The notes under the pieces: model-generated
The model's input: only the letters and a program-made list of their open reading frames with translations
What the model was told of the DNA's origin: nothing
The model's database searches: none
Translations under genes and position numbers: made by a program
Shown: positions 34,306 to 44,481 of the stretch, in pieces
How the letters are laid out: every line of letters starts with the position of its first letter
Position numbering within the stretch: position 1 is the first letter of the stretch
DNA from: Thunnus maccoyii
Lineage: Eukaryota > Chordata > Actinopteri > Scombriformes > Scombridae
Assembly (NCBI RefSeq): GCF_910596095.1
Contig: NC_056538.1
Coordinates: 21,562,501 to 21,626,500, forward strand
Direction of reading: 5' to 3'
Length of the DNA stretch: 64,000 nt

Positions 34306-35912
34306 CTTTAAGGCAGAGGGAGATTAATAATACAATTAAACATAAACAGTGTGGGGTCACAATAGAATTCGACTTTTTTTTTTTGTGAAACTAAAATATT
34401 CATTCAATAAACCCAATTTCACCATAGGGATCATTCATGTCTGATCTTAATCTGTCTTGATAGTTTACACATGTTTAATTTTAATGCCCCATGTCAAATC
34501 CTCCCACTGATTTGTCAATTTTTTTTGGCTTAGCATAAAGACTGTAAATGGGGAAACAGCTAGCCTAGCTCTGCCCAACGCTAACAAATCTGAAGCTCAC
34601 TACTTAATTTAACATGTTATACCTTGTTTCTTTAATCCATACACAAACTGAGATGTAAAAACAACAGATTGTGGTTTTATGGCCAGGGAATAGTTATAGA
34701 ATATAACTCCCTGTAAAACCACAATGCTTATTTGTGTATGGTTTAAGTCAGACTGGCTGTCTTCCGCTGTCTTTATGCTAAATTAAGCTAACGGGCTCCT
34801 GGCTCTAGCTTCATGGTTAATACACAGAGAGATATTTGAGTGGTGTTCTTTTCATCTAACTCTTAGCAAGATAGCATATTTCCCCAAAATGTTGAACTAT
34901 TCCTTTAATGAATTGCTCAAAATGAACAAGAATTGAGCTCCTTGCTGAAAAAAACTGTCTTGAGTGCTGTTACCTTCTTGGCATTATTGGGGGAGATTTT
35001 GAGTCCATCGCTGCTGACCTCGTAGGTGGAGAGAGAGAGGGTTTTTCCTGTGGGTGCTTGCAGAGATACGGTACCCTGGAAGGCGCACAGGGGGATTGAC
35101 AGACCTGATGACCGCTACATAGGAAAAACGAAAAAAATAAGCACACAAAATTACTATTATACGATATATTCCATCTTAGCTGCTCATCATGTTATTGACA
35201 AGAAGTACAAATTGTCCGATGCTTCACATCAACTACAAGGTCCTTTTGCATCTTGTTCACTCTGTTCAAACTAATTGATCTTAGATTGTGTCTGTGATGT
35301 CAAGGCCAGGGAGATGAATGTGTTGACCAACCATCTCCACCCCGAGAGTTAATGAGGCTTACATGTGAGAAAGCTGTCAACAGCAGTTTGCTGGTAAAAT
35401 GAGATGTTAGGGCTCAGTGGGTTTAGCTGCTAGCTGAGACTTTTCAGGTTCACAGTAAAAGATGTTGTTATTATGGGATGATCTATACAACAATTTAGCT
35501 GTTATCAGAATTTTTTAAAATTAATCTGAATAATATCATTTCAGTGTGTAAAACATTAATCAAACTTCTTCAGTGTTTTCCTATTAGTTTGGCATCTTTT
35601 TAGAGATAATTTATATCAGTCATCTTCTCATCATATTTCATATTTTCTAATGATATTTTATATTTTTTTCATAGTACAAGCAATATGCATATTAGAAAAT
35701 GCATATTGCTGGCAGAGGAAAGGAGGATCATCCTGTGGTGCGACAGCAGGGAGACCGTGGCAGGTCTCATTAAGCCCTCTAAATTATTTAGATTAGTTCA
35801 ATGTAATGATCTGATTGTGACTATGACGCACAATAGAAACAAAGAGGATGTCAATCTCTTGTCCTCCATGACTCTGTCTGTTTTCCTGTCATTGTCTTTG
35901 CATCATTGTTGA

Positions 35913-35965
<53 letters not shown>

Positions 35966-38697
35966 CCGACTTGTAGCTGAAAACACATTGTCAAGTAAAT
36001 CAAATAATCCTTAGAACCCATCAACATGGGGAGTGCATTGATGGATGTGTGTGTGTGTGTGTGTGTGTATTTGTGCGTGTATGTGTGTTCTGGGTATTTT
36101 CTGTTTTGCGTAATATTACAAATGCTGCAGCTCTCATAAAGGCACCAGACATGTTTTAAGATATATAAAAAATACTCTGTCATGAATAATAATATGTGTC
36201 TATTTTGTTTTTCCTCAAAAAAGCACAAATACCTCATTAAAAACCTTAAAATTCCAACTATTCCTTCTCCCTAATTAAAATATCCAGAATCGATGAATAT
36301 GCAAAAATTTTTCATTTCAAAAGTTTAACTGCTCAATAGAAAATGTTTCCTCCTTCACTGAAAAGTCCATTCTCAGTGTATGTGCACTGGAGGCTTCACG
36401 TTTCCACATAACACTTGTATAAGTTGCATACTAGACCACAATTGGCCTCCAAAGTAGTTGTGATGTCACAAATCATGCTCATAGGTATATGCCTTAAATT
36501 TTCAATGAGCACAGAAAAACTTTCCTTCTTCAACAGATTAATGTGAAAACAGCCTCCTACTGTCAAACTCTGCACATACATCATTCTGTACAGTGAAGCT
36601 CAAACATCAAAGTCAAGTGACACAATAAGAAAAAAACATTGATTTCTCATGTATTTTCCATCATGTATTTAAAATATATTAATGTATTATCTTTAGATAT
36701 ATGTAATGCAGATGCATTTTTTGTGACTACATTGCAGAAGTAAACTGTTTGTGTTGACCTTTTGCTTCACAGTATGAGTCTCACATGACTGTCTTTTAGA
36801 AGTTGGAAGACAATCAGTGTATAGGGGAAACTCCTGCATATACTAGGCGGGTGGAAGCACGGGTCTTGGGGCCTCTCAGATTTTCCTGTCTGATGTATCT
36901 ACTGACAGCACTCATGATCATGTTGTTGTTAAACCTACAGTGTGGAACTTTTACATATAAATGAACGTCTGTTACATTCAAGCCTTTGCCAAATGAGCTA
37001 AACACAATGCTGATTAAGCCTATCACCGCCAGATAAATCTCTCTGTATTTCACAGTCTACCAATCTGGTGTCAGGTTTAACATTCCTGCGCTGGCCGGAT
37101 GAATGTATACTGCACAAGCTCTATGGGCAGAGCGGTTAGCAGTTCTGGTTAGCTCTCTGCTAACTTGAATGTGGATAATATAATTTAATTGCGCGGCTCC
37201 TCTAGACTTTCCGAATGCTATCAGACCGAATGGATTAAATTCTGTGAAACGAGTCATTTTGCAGGGGTTGTGTGATGCACAAAACAATTTATCCATCGTT
37301 TTACAGCCACGACAGTAGCAACGGAGTAGGCTATGGTGGAAACACGTGTCGACAGTGGTTTTGTAATTACTCTCATTGCCAGAAGGGGCAGACAAAAAGT
37401 CCTGCACTCCAGCTTTAAATATGAATAGATGTATTCTTATATATCTATACAATGTTTGAGATGTTGTGATATGATGTATGTCTACAACAATGGAAGATGT
37501 ATCTAAGGAGGATCATGTGTGTTACAAGGCAGATGTTGTTATGTATGACGAATAAGAATGTCTTGAGAAAGAAAGGTCAAATAGTGCCTCAAGCTAACAT
37601 GCTATCCCAATGGTTAAACTACAGCTGATGTATTATCTAAAATACTATAAGAGAGAATTTCCGACCCTGCTCGGGGTCCATTCAGCTCACACAGGCTGAT
37701 GTTTTACTTTATGCACAACGTGAGAATTAAACCCTTGAAAGAAATATCTCTAGTGTGAAGTCAATTTTATTACAGAATTACCATGACAAAGGGGACTTTA
37801 AACTAAGAGGGAGAACCTGGTAAACATTATACCTGCTAAACATCATGCTAGTGTTGTCATTATGAGCATGTTAGCACACCAAAGCAGCTGCTGTAAACTC
37901 TTTTTGTACTCATAATGCAAGAATGAAAGTGACAACATAAACCACCTATTTTATATGAGCAGCAGCACTAGCTGTAAGTATGCATTATTGATGCCTACAG
38001 ATTCTGGCGTGCGGTATTGATTCTGGTTTTGTAATTTTTCTCTCTATTCAAAATCAATTGCTGTTTCATTTTCCACCTTGCAGCCTTATTTGTGAGAGAG
38101 CCATCTATTTACATTTGCAGATGTATTCTAAGAAGGGTAAACGGGTTTCAGTTCCTTACATCTGAATGCACATTAAATCTCCATTTCCCCTTAGGGAGAG
38201 CGCTTGTGAGCACGCCTCCAGCTCTGTGCTTGCTAACAGAGAGTATGAAGTCACAGAGAGGGTAAAGATGTCTTTAAGCTCTAATTCCACCTCTCCCTGT
38301 GGATGCTGAAGGCCAGAAGGGCTGACAGTAAGGAGGAAAGACGCTGCGTAATGACATCTAGCCTGCTAACGAGGAACAAAACACAGCAAAGAAACACTAT
38401 AAATCAAAAACTATTTAGATGTCATCTGTTGTGTTATACAGTGTGTGTGTGTGTCTTATGTGTGCTTTTATGCCCATGGGGAGAGGGGGAGGTTGCTGTA
38501 TGTGTCTTGCTTAATGTTTGTATTTTTCGTCTTTTCTGTTTTGTTGTGTGTATATATGTGTGTGTATGTGTGTTTGTATATCCAGTGTCTGTCTTCATAT
38601 ACTGTAAATGTGTATCTGCTGACCCCAGTCAATGACTAAGGCCTACAGGAACATACAGTAATATACAGAGTTTGCTACTAAGAAACTGGCAAGTAGG

Positions 38698-38730
<33 letters not shown>

Positions 38731-41700
38731 AGCCAGCAGTGAGCATCTTCAGCTTATACATGATGCAAAGTGAGTGCCAAAGCCAAGCAGTAGATGCATG
38801 CTCCATGGATTTTCCACCCTCTGGTGATTTTCAACCCAAAACATTTCAGACTTATGAGTAGAGCAGAGACAGAGAGGAAGAGAGACAGAGTGTGTGCATG
38901 TGTTTGTGTGTGTGCACATGTATATATGCATTTTAAACATCTGTTAATGTCCTTGTTTGTTTTGTGAGTTTATGAGCTCATAGTGTTATTGTTCTGAAAA
39001 CTTACAATTACACTGCTGTCAGTTTCAGAGGTAATGCCTGTGGCTGCACTGCTGTTTCTCTGGAACAGAGCGAGGCTGTTCCTTCATCTATGTCTGGTAT
39101 CTCCAATGCCCGGATACATTAATCATTAAGCCTTTGCTGTTTTGTCCTTGTTTAACAATTCAATTGGATCCAGCGAAACATAGAGAGATTTAAGCTTCTG
39201 GTATTACAAGAGCACAGGATGTCAACTACAAAGAAAGAAATGGATTAAATATGGATTAGGGGATAGTGACTCATGTGCTCTTAACAAACTGCCTTGAGCC
39301 GAGTTGTTAACCGGTAGTACTCTTTGGCTTTGCATCAGTTGGATAGAGCAACTATTGAGTGATTGAGAAAATCATAAATTTATGAGCATAACTTTGGGTT
39401 TTGACAGACAGAAATAACAACACTGGGCACAAAATATGTGTGTTAATATGTGGATACGGTAGCTGTGTTTGATGGAGTGTGAGTGGGTTGTTTAAAACAT
39501 GGATTCTATTTAATTTTCATCCAGTTGTCATTCCAAATCACATGTGTGCACAAAGAACATTGACAAACACATAGGGGGGCTAGCCTTCAGTGGATAAATG
39601 TCAATTAATACTGCTTAAACGCCAAAATACCACAAGACTAATTCAATGAATAGAGCTCTGGTGAGCTGGTCTTAGAGTGTCTGTGGAGCAGCAATGAATG
39701 AATATTTGGTTTTGAAAGACTGGCTGACATTTGTTACTAAAAAGGTAGGCTGCTGATAGTATCTTGATCAATTGCTCCTATTAGTCAGAATCCATTGAGG
39801 CTTAACACAGATAAAGATATGCAGAGAAAGGAGAGGAGAGGAGAGGAGAGGAGAGCAGAGGAGAGGAGAGGAGAGGAGAGAAGAGGAGAGGAGAGGAGAG
39901 GAGAGGAGAGGAGAGGAGAGGGGCTAAGGGAGAGAGGATTTTAGCAATTTCATCTATATCACATGCACAGCTCTCAGTCTGTCAGCTTGATTATAAAGAG
40001 GCATATTCACAGATGCGGAAAACCCCATAGAGAGACAAACCAACAAAGTCAGACAGGCATTCAGACAGAAAACAAATGCACAAATATGCCCGCACTTCTA
40101 GTTGTGTGTATACTTGTCTATACCTCTGGCCTACCACAACAGATTACAGGTGCACTGCAATAAAAAAGCATTTAATTTCCTTTTGAACAAAATGTAAACA
40201 CAGTAAGGAAGATTGAAAATCCATCTACTTTATGGTCCTGAGTCGCTAATTGTTTATAAACAATCACCTCAAGAGTACATCACCATATGTTGCATGCTAA
40301 TGCAGTAGTTATTTGACTAGTTTAGAAAGCAACAGGGCTGAGTGTGGGTGTGGAAAAATCAATTAATGCCAGCCATAAACCACAAAATGACAGATACAAA
40401 TGACTTCATTTAATGGTTCAACATCAGACTAATCAACTGACTGCTCTGGATCGTGGTGTACCTGTCTTGGTGTTCTCTCGGATTTACTCCTGCACCATTC
40501 CCAGTCTGTCAGCTCGATTTTGCGACACTCCTCGTGCGACAGCCTCCTCTCTGACCCCTCGAACACCGATGACGTGTCAGTGAGATTGTGATCCTGCTCC
40601 CGGTGATGAGAGGGCATGGAAGGGACACAGCGGAAGTCATCATCATCTCCATGGTTCTCATGTGGGAGTGGGGGACAATCAGCCAGCGCCTCTCCTCCAC
40701 CGGCCACAGCTTCCAATAGGAGGTCTGCATGGGAGGAGCTGTCCACCGGGCATGTGGTGCTGAAATCAAAATTGGGCCCCAAGCTCGAGAGGCCACCACT
40801 CTCTAGTGCATCGAGGCGGGTGTTAGGGAAGTCACAGTTAAAGAGGCTGTGATAGGCCGGCGTCTCAATGGGCGCACTATGATGAGACATGGTGGCATTG
40901 GATAACTTATACACTCCATAGCCTTGTTGGAAGGAAAGGTTGAACTCAAATTTTCTTTTCATCACTGTGAAGAAAGTAATTGAAAACAAATAAATTACAC
41001 CCTCAATTTAAAAACAGAAGTAGGCTGCATATCACATTTGGAAATTGGTTTAGAGCTTCTTTAAGTAAAAAACATGCTTGATTGCTCATTGTTAGTAAAT
41101 TTGGAGCATGCCTGGATACCTGAGGGTTCCTGTGTTGGATCCCGTTTGCAGTTAATGAAGCAGCCACATGGCATGTGAATCCAGCGTTCAGACAGCACGA
41201 ACAACGGCGTGACCGCAGGGGCAAGCAAAGTGAGAAAGAAGCTCAGAGTCTCAAGGGGCGAGCTGCGTGCATTCACTGTGTGGCGCACCAGCACCAAAGT
41301 CTGTGAATGAAAGGGAAGGGGAAATTAATTCACTGAGGTGTCAGTGATTCAGTATGCATGAGGATGTGGGGGTAGGGAAACTCATGAATGGAAACAAATT
41401 ACACAGATCCTTCATCCATACTGGGCTTTTTTTGCTTTTGCTTTTTATTTTTCTGTGTTGTCGTTGAGTCAAAATGCAAAATGATTGGACTGTTGCACTA
41501 CTGTACAGTGCACGGGTGTACTAAAATTGAATAAATATAAAAATAAATGTGTACATTTCTATAATGAAAGTATTCCTTTATAACTAATGTTTATATGACC
41601 CAGTCATTGTGCCCCAGCAACAGGTGCATCATCGTTCTGGTATTGACCTCCAAAGCTTTCTAGAAAAATGTTATACCTGTAAATGCAAACACAGACACAA

Positions 41701-43957
41701 AGACAGAAATCTAAAAGTAAACCTTCTTGGGCAAGACATGTTTGTTTAGGCTTGTGTCTTAAAAAAACAATAAAATTATTCACATCTACCAAAGGAAAGC
41801 TCATTATGAATTGTTCAGTTGCATTTATTGTGTTCCTGAGCAACTTGGACATTTACTGCATTAATCATGGCCAGAGCTTTTCTCATTTTCAGAGTTACAA
41901 GTTTGAAATGCCAATTCTGTTTGCCCATCATTGTCTGCTGGCTGAACAGCTTTTATCACCCCAAATTCTTTTTTTTGTTTGAGCAGAACAAACACTGTTT
42001 GGCAATCATATCAATCAAAATATTTCACAATACAATATATGCTGCTCTTAAGGTTTTACAGGAAAGCCATCCTACTGAGGGCCTTCAGGGAAGGTTGATT
42101 TAATGGGACACTGGCTGTAACCAAACTTAACTAACTAAACTAAAATTTTAAGAGAACTTTCAATGAAACAGCAAATCGCGATGAGATGTCTTAATGGTTT
42201 CAAGACATGAACAAAAAGTGTCAGATTATTAATTAATTATCCCACAAAATACACAAGTTGCTGAAAGGATTTTAAAAGAGTAATACATTTATATTCTGAT
42301 TTACAGACTTTTTGTTTACTTTCTGTTACTTTATCCAAAGCTTAAACTTACAGGTCATAGCCACAAAAACAGCAACCGAAATGGTGGCCTAATATCTGAT
42401 TTGGGTATGACAATGTTTAGCAATGTCGGGGTACATTAAAGGCCGAAACATTTATTTTCAGGTGGCTGCAGACTCTTTTCTCAGGTTACTCTGAGTTTTT
42501 ATAGAAGGCACATCTCTTTGTTGCACCTGTCTTTTGGCTAAAATACAGACCCAAAAAATTTGTAGCATAGTTCTACTCATCTTTGATATCAGAAGCTCAG
42601 ATTGGCCCAAATAACAAAAATGAACAAGGATAGTTGAACAGGGGGTTCTGTCTGAGGATCCAGTTTTTCTTGAAAGAAAGTGAAAAGTTATTCCAATATG
42701 ATCAGACACTTCTTCTGGTTTGTAATGTACTTTTAGGAATTTTCGAAAAACAAATGTCAGCGAAAGATTTAATAAGATAAGACATTTAAACCAAAACATT
42801 TAAAAAATCTTGAGACAAGTAGATTTCCAATGGGAATATGTATAAACATAACTCAACTAGTAGATGTCAGCTGTCAGCTTATTAGATTAAACGGTTTGGG
42901 TGTATCGAAATGGACCAGCTATTTATAAAAGTTATGAGGCTGTTGCTTTTGATGTAGCATGCGCTTTTGTCACGCTGCTTACCATCATTGGCATCCATAA
43001 AATAACTCGAACAACCGCCAGTATCATGGAGAAGCGCTTTTGTGCAAACACCACTGGTGTGTCCCCGACAGCTGCTGCCCTCTGCCCGCTGACAGACACT
43101 GAGGACAGACCGCTGTTCTCCTTCCCCCTGAGCTCCGACACTGTCCCACATGAGCTTGGGCTCAGCTCGTTGTAGGCACCGAAACTTTTATTCAGACTGT
43201 CCCGGGAGAAGGACTGGAGATCACAGAGGGGAGCGGATCCACTTAGTCCCCTCGCCATCTCCAAATAGCTCGGGTACAGTAAAGTCCTCTGGGGTTCTCT
43301 GGAGCACAGCAGCTGGTAGGTGAGGGGGATAAAGAAAAACAACAAGCCGCAGAAACACAGGGAATATAAAGAGAAAAGCAGCAGAATGTACAAACTGTCG
43401 CTCTCTGGGAAACACCCAAGAGAGGCCGGCGTAAAGCTGCCCCATCCGCACAAAGGTAACACACTGACGGCCAAGCTGACCGCCCACACAGCGGCTATGG
43501 CCCACATCACTCTCAAGGGCCGGCGGACAGACTGGAGCACTCCAAATCTCTTTGTGACATAAAAAGTGTAGGCTGCTATCAGGCAGGCCTTCATATTGCT
43601 TGAAACACCCTGGAACACGTACAGAAGTCCGGATAAAGTGCACAGACTGCTCGATCCTCCACCTCCATCGCTCTCCCACTGTAGGAGCATGAACATGGAG
43701 AGAGGGACCACACTGAGCAGGTCGTCCACCGACATGGAAGCCACAATGAGACACAGGGAGGTTTTCCTCCTCATCCGGAGGAGAGAGAGGAGCGAATACA
43801 CCCCTCCGACAAAGGTAGCAGCCGCGATGGTTACGCACAAGCCGAAAAGCAGCAGGCGAATTTGCCTCTCCACCTCCGAGGGGTCTGTCTGCTCGTAGGT
43901 GGTCGTGGAAAGGTAGCTCTGGTTGGGCGCCGGGGAGCTTAGGTGCGTCGTGGACAT
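33799..43957 (-). CDS. gpr149: Orphan G protein-coupled receptor 149, complete CDS in 5 exons
   Basis: Coding exons: 42983-43957, 41120-41300, 40462-40964, 34974-35114, 33799-34305. All introns are GT-AG, phases join, and the total is 2307 nt (768 residues plus TGA); I recall the human receptor as 731 residues. Seven hydrophobic segments are visible (about residues 35-60, 67-92, 105-134, 149-170, 187-217, 307-330 and 343-361), followed by a C-terminal tail of about 400 residues. Family knowledge: GPR149 is an orphan, class-A-like receptor of plasma membrane in brain and ovary, with no established ligand. Canonical motifs are altered: TM3 ends YTFYVTKRF instead of DRY, TM6 has LWMP instead of CWxP, and TM7 has TPLFV instead of NPxxY. 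Cys106 and Cys182 could form the conserved extracellular disulfide. The start follows AAA (A at -3) and precedes an NQS sequon at residue 12. Confidence 0.97.
34500..34912. repeat. Common teleost dispersed repeat in gpr149 intron 4
   Basis: Carries ggcttagcataaagactgta, ggggaaacagctagcctagc, aacatgttataccttgtttc, ttaagctaacgggctcctgg and ends aaaatgttgaactattcctttaa. These phrases mark a very abundant percomorph repeat whose ends normally read ttaaaggaatagttcaaca in inverted orientation. The left terminus is degenerate here. Confidence 0.7.
34974..35114 (-). CDS. gpr149: gpr149 exon 4
   Basis: Encodes residues 554-600, phase 0 at both ends, so it could be skipped without a frameshift. [20 protein letters not shown] is nearly identical to the mammalian tail. 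The acceptor is atgtag|CGG with a weak polypyrimidine tract. Confidence 0.94.
35917..35962. repeat. (AG)23 microsatellite in gpr149 intron 3
   Basis: Uninterrupted AG run of about 46 nt; pyrimidine on the gene's sense strand. A (TG)n run follows at 36046-36068. Confidence 0.95.
36929..37418. mobile_element. TTAA-flanked MITE, piggyBac-like, in gpr149 intron 3
   Basis: TTAA occurs at both ends (36929-36932 and 37415-37418). Inside it, acctacagtgtggaact on the left faces agctggagtgcaggact read inward from the right: 11-12 of 17 positions match. TTAA target duplication with short terminal inverted repeats is the signature of piggyBac-type MITEs. The interior (about 480 bp) has a 131-codon frame without recognisable domain. 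The 5' edge resembles a fish repeat starting tacagtgtgKaac. Confidence 0.55.
37462..37774 (+). repeat. Possible solo LTR (gpr149 intron 3)
   Basis: The segment starts TGTTGTG and ends ATTACA, with ctcggggtccattcagctca and attaaacccttgaaag near its 3' side, as in many retrotransposon LTRs. No target duplication, primer-binding site or internal coding region was found next to it, so the call is weak. Confidence 0.3.
38698..38725. repeat. (CA)n microsatellite in gpr149 intron 3
   Basis: Near-perfect CA run followed by cgcacaag. Confidence 0.9.
39831..39921. repeat. GGAGA pentanucleotide array, about 18 units (gpr149 intron 3)
   Basis: GAGAG units in perfect register over 90 nt with two single-base variants (gagag/cagag at about 39851-39860, aagag near 39881). 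The plus strand is pure purine apart from one C, with GG every five bases. Confidence 0.95.
40462..40964 (-). CDS. gpr149: gpr149 exon 3: variable cytoplasmic tail
   Basis: Encodes residues 386-553. It begins with the conserved [17 protein letters not shown], then a fish-variable segment rich in Ser, His and Asp (including a DDDD), and closes with the strongly conserved RRLSHEE...[15 protein letters not shown]. The RRLS and RSKSERTP stretches look like kinase or 14-3-3 site material, which is inference only. Donor CAG|gtacac. Confidence 0.95.
41120..41300 (-). CDS. gpr149: gpr149 exon 2: end of TM6, TM7 and proximal tail
   Basis: Encodes residues 326-385. [20 protein letters not shown] is TM7. 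Directly after it, [11 protein letters not shown] offers three cysteines typical of palmitoylated helix-8 regions. Acceptor ...cattcacag|ACT; donor TCAG|gtatcc leaves one base for the next exon. Confidence 0.96.
41301..42982. other. gpr149: gpr149 intron 1, no feature seen
   Basis: About 1.7 kb of AT-rich sequence between the TM1-6 exon and the TM7 exon. Frames up to 113 codons lack domain character. Donor gtaagc and acceptor ttcacag are standard. Confidence 0.7.
42983..43957 (-). CDS. gpr149: gpr149 exon 1: N-terminus to TM6
   Basis: Encodes residues 1-325: a short extracellular N-terminus, TM1-TM5, an ICL3 of about 90 residues (218-305) and the first part of TM6. It ends ATGCCAATGATG|gtaagc in phase 0. 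TM2 carries [10 protein letters not shown], retaining an Asp where class-A receptors have D2.50. ICL3 is Ser-rich and varies from mammals, while the QKRF at its end, leading into TM6, is conserved. Confidence 0.96.
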
Positions 43958-44430
43958 TTTCAGTGAATGAACTTTGTCTTCTCTGTCCCTTTTGGCACTT
44001 TTAATTGGTCAAATCTGGCTCATTCGCCTGTAAAGTTTACCGCGCTGCAAAGATGTGAGGATGGCACAACATGCGCCGCATCTCTAAAAAAAATTTGACA
44101 ACAGAGATGAGAGAGAGACATAGCGCAACATCCTTCTCCGATCCAACAGGAAACGCACGCGTAACCAAAGCTTTCCGGTCCTTTGGATGTGGAGCCTCCG
44201 GGTACAGTGCTGGCAGGCACTTCTGTTCACCGTTCAAACCGCGCAACCAGGGCACCTCTTGTTTCCAGCTGCTGATGTACGCGCTGTCGTCATCACCGTT
44301 TCCTCTCGCGGCAGTCATTTGGGGTTGGGCCAAACGCAGCCAACTACTACAGTGTCTGTGTGGAACTGGTCCGATACATCAGGCTGCTTTTTCATTTGTG
44401 CCTTGGCCCGACGCTGACCACAGGTCATGC
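43958..44430 (-). promoter_or_regulatory. gpr149: gpr149 5' flank, candidate 5'UTR and promoter
   Basis: Sequence directly upstream of the start codon is richer in CpG than its surroundings (for example cgcacgcgtaacc near 44155). A CCAAT box on the sense strand (ATTGG at 44004-44008) lies about 50 bp from the ATG, close enough that it may be in the 5'UTR rather than working as a promoter element. No TATA box was identified. Confidence 0.35.
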
Positions 44431-44481
44431 CAAATACTCCCGTTGCCCCCCACCGTTAGTGGGGGGCAACGGGAGTATTTG
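44431..44481. repeat. Perfect 23-bp inverted repeat with 5-nt loop
   Basis: Left arm 44431-44453 (caaatactcccgttgccccc then cac) and right arm 44459-44481 are exact reverse complements, separated by cgtta. Neither flank nor loop extends the pairing. It lies 474 bp upstream of the gpr149 start. Either strand could form a very stable hairpin; the size and lack of flanking stem do not fit a normal microRNA precursor. Confidence 0.95.

Noticed and set aside
44431..44481. microRNA precursor interpretation of the hairpin
   Set aside because: The stem is only 23 bp, perfectly paired with no lower stem or bulges, unlike a normal Drosha substrate.
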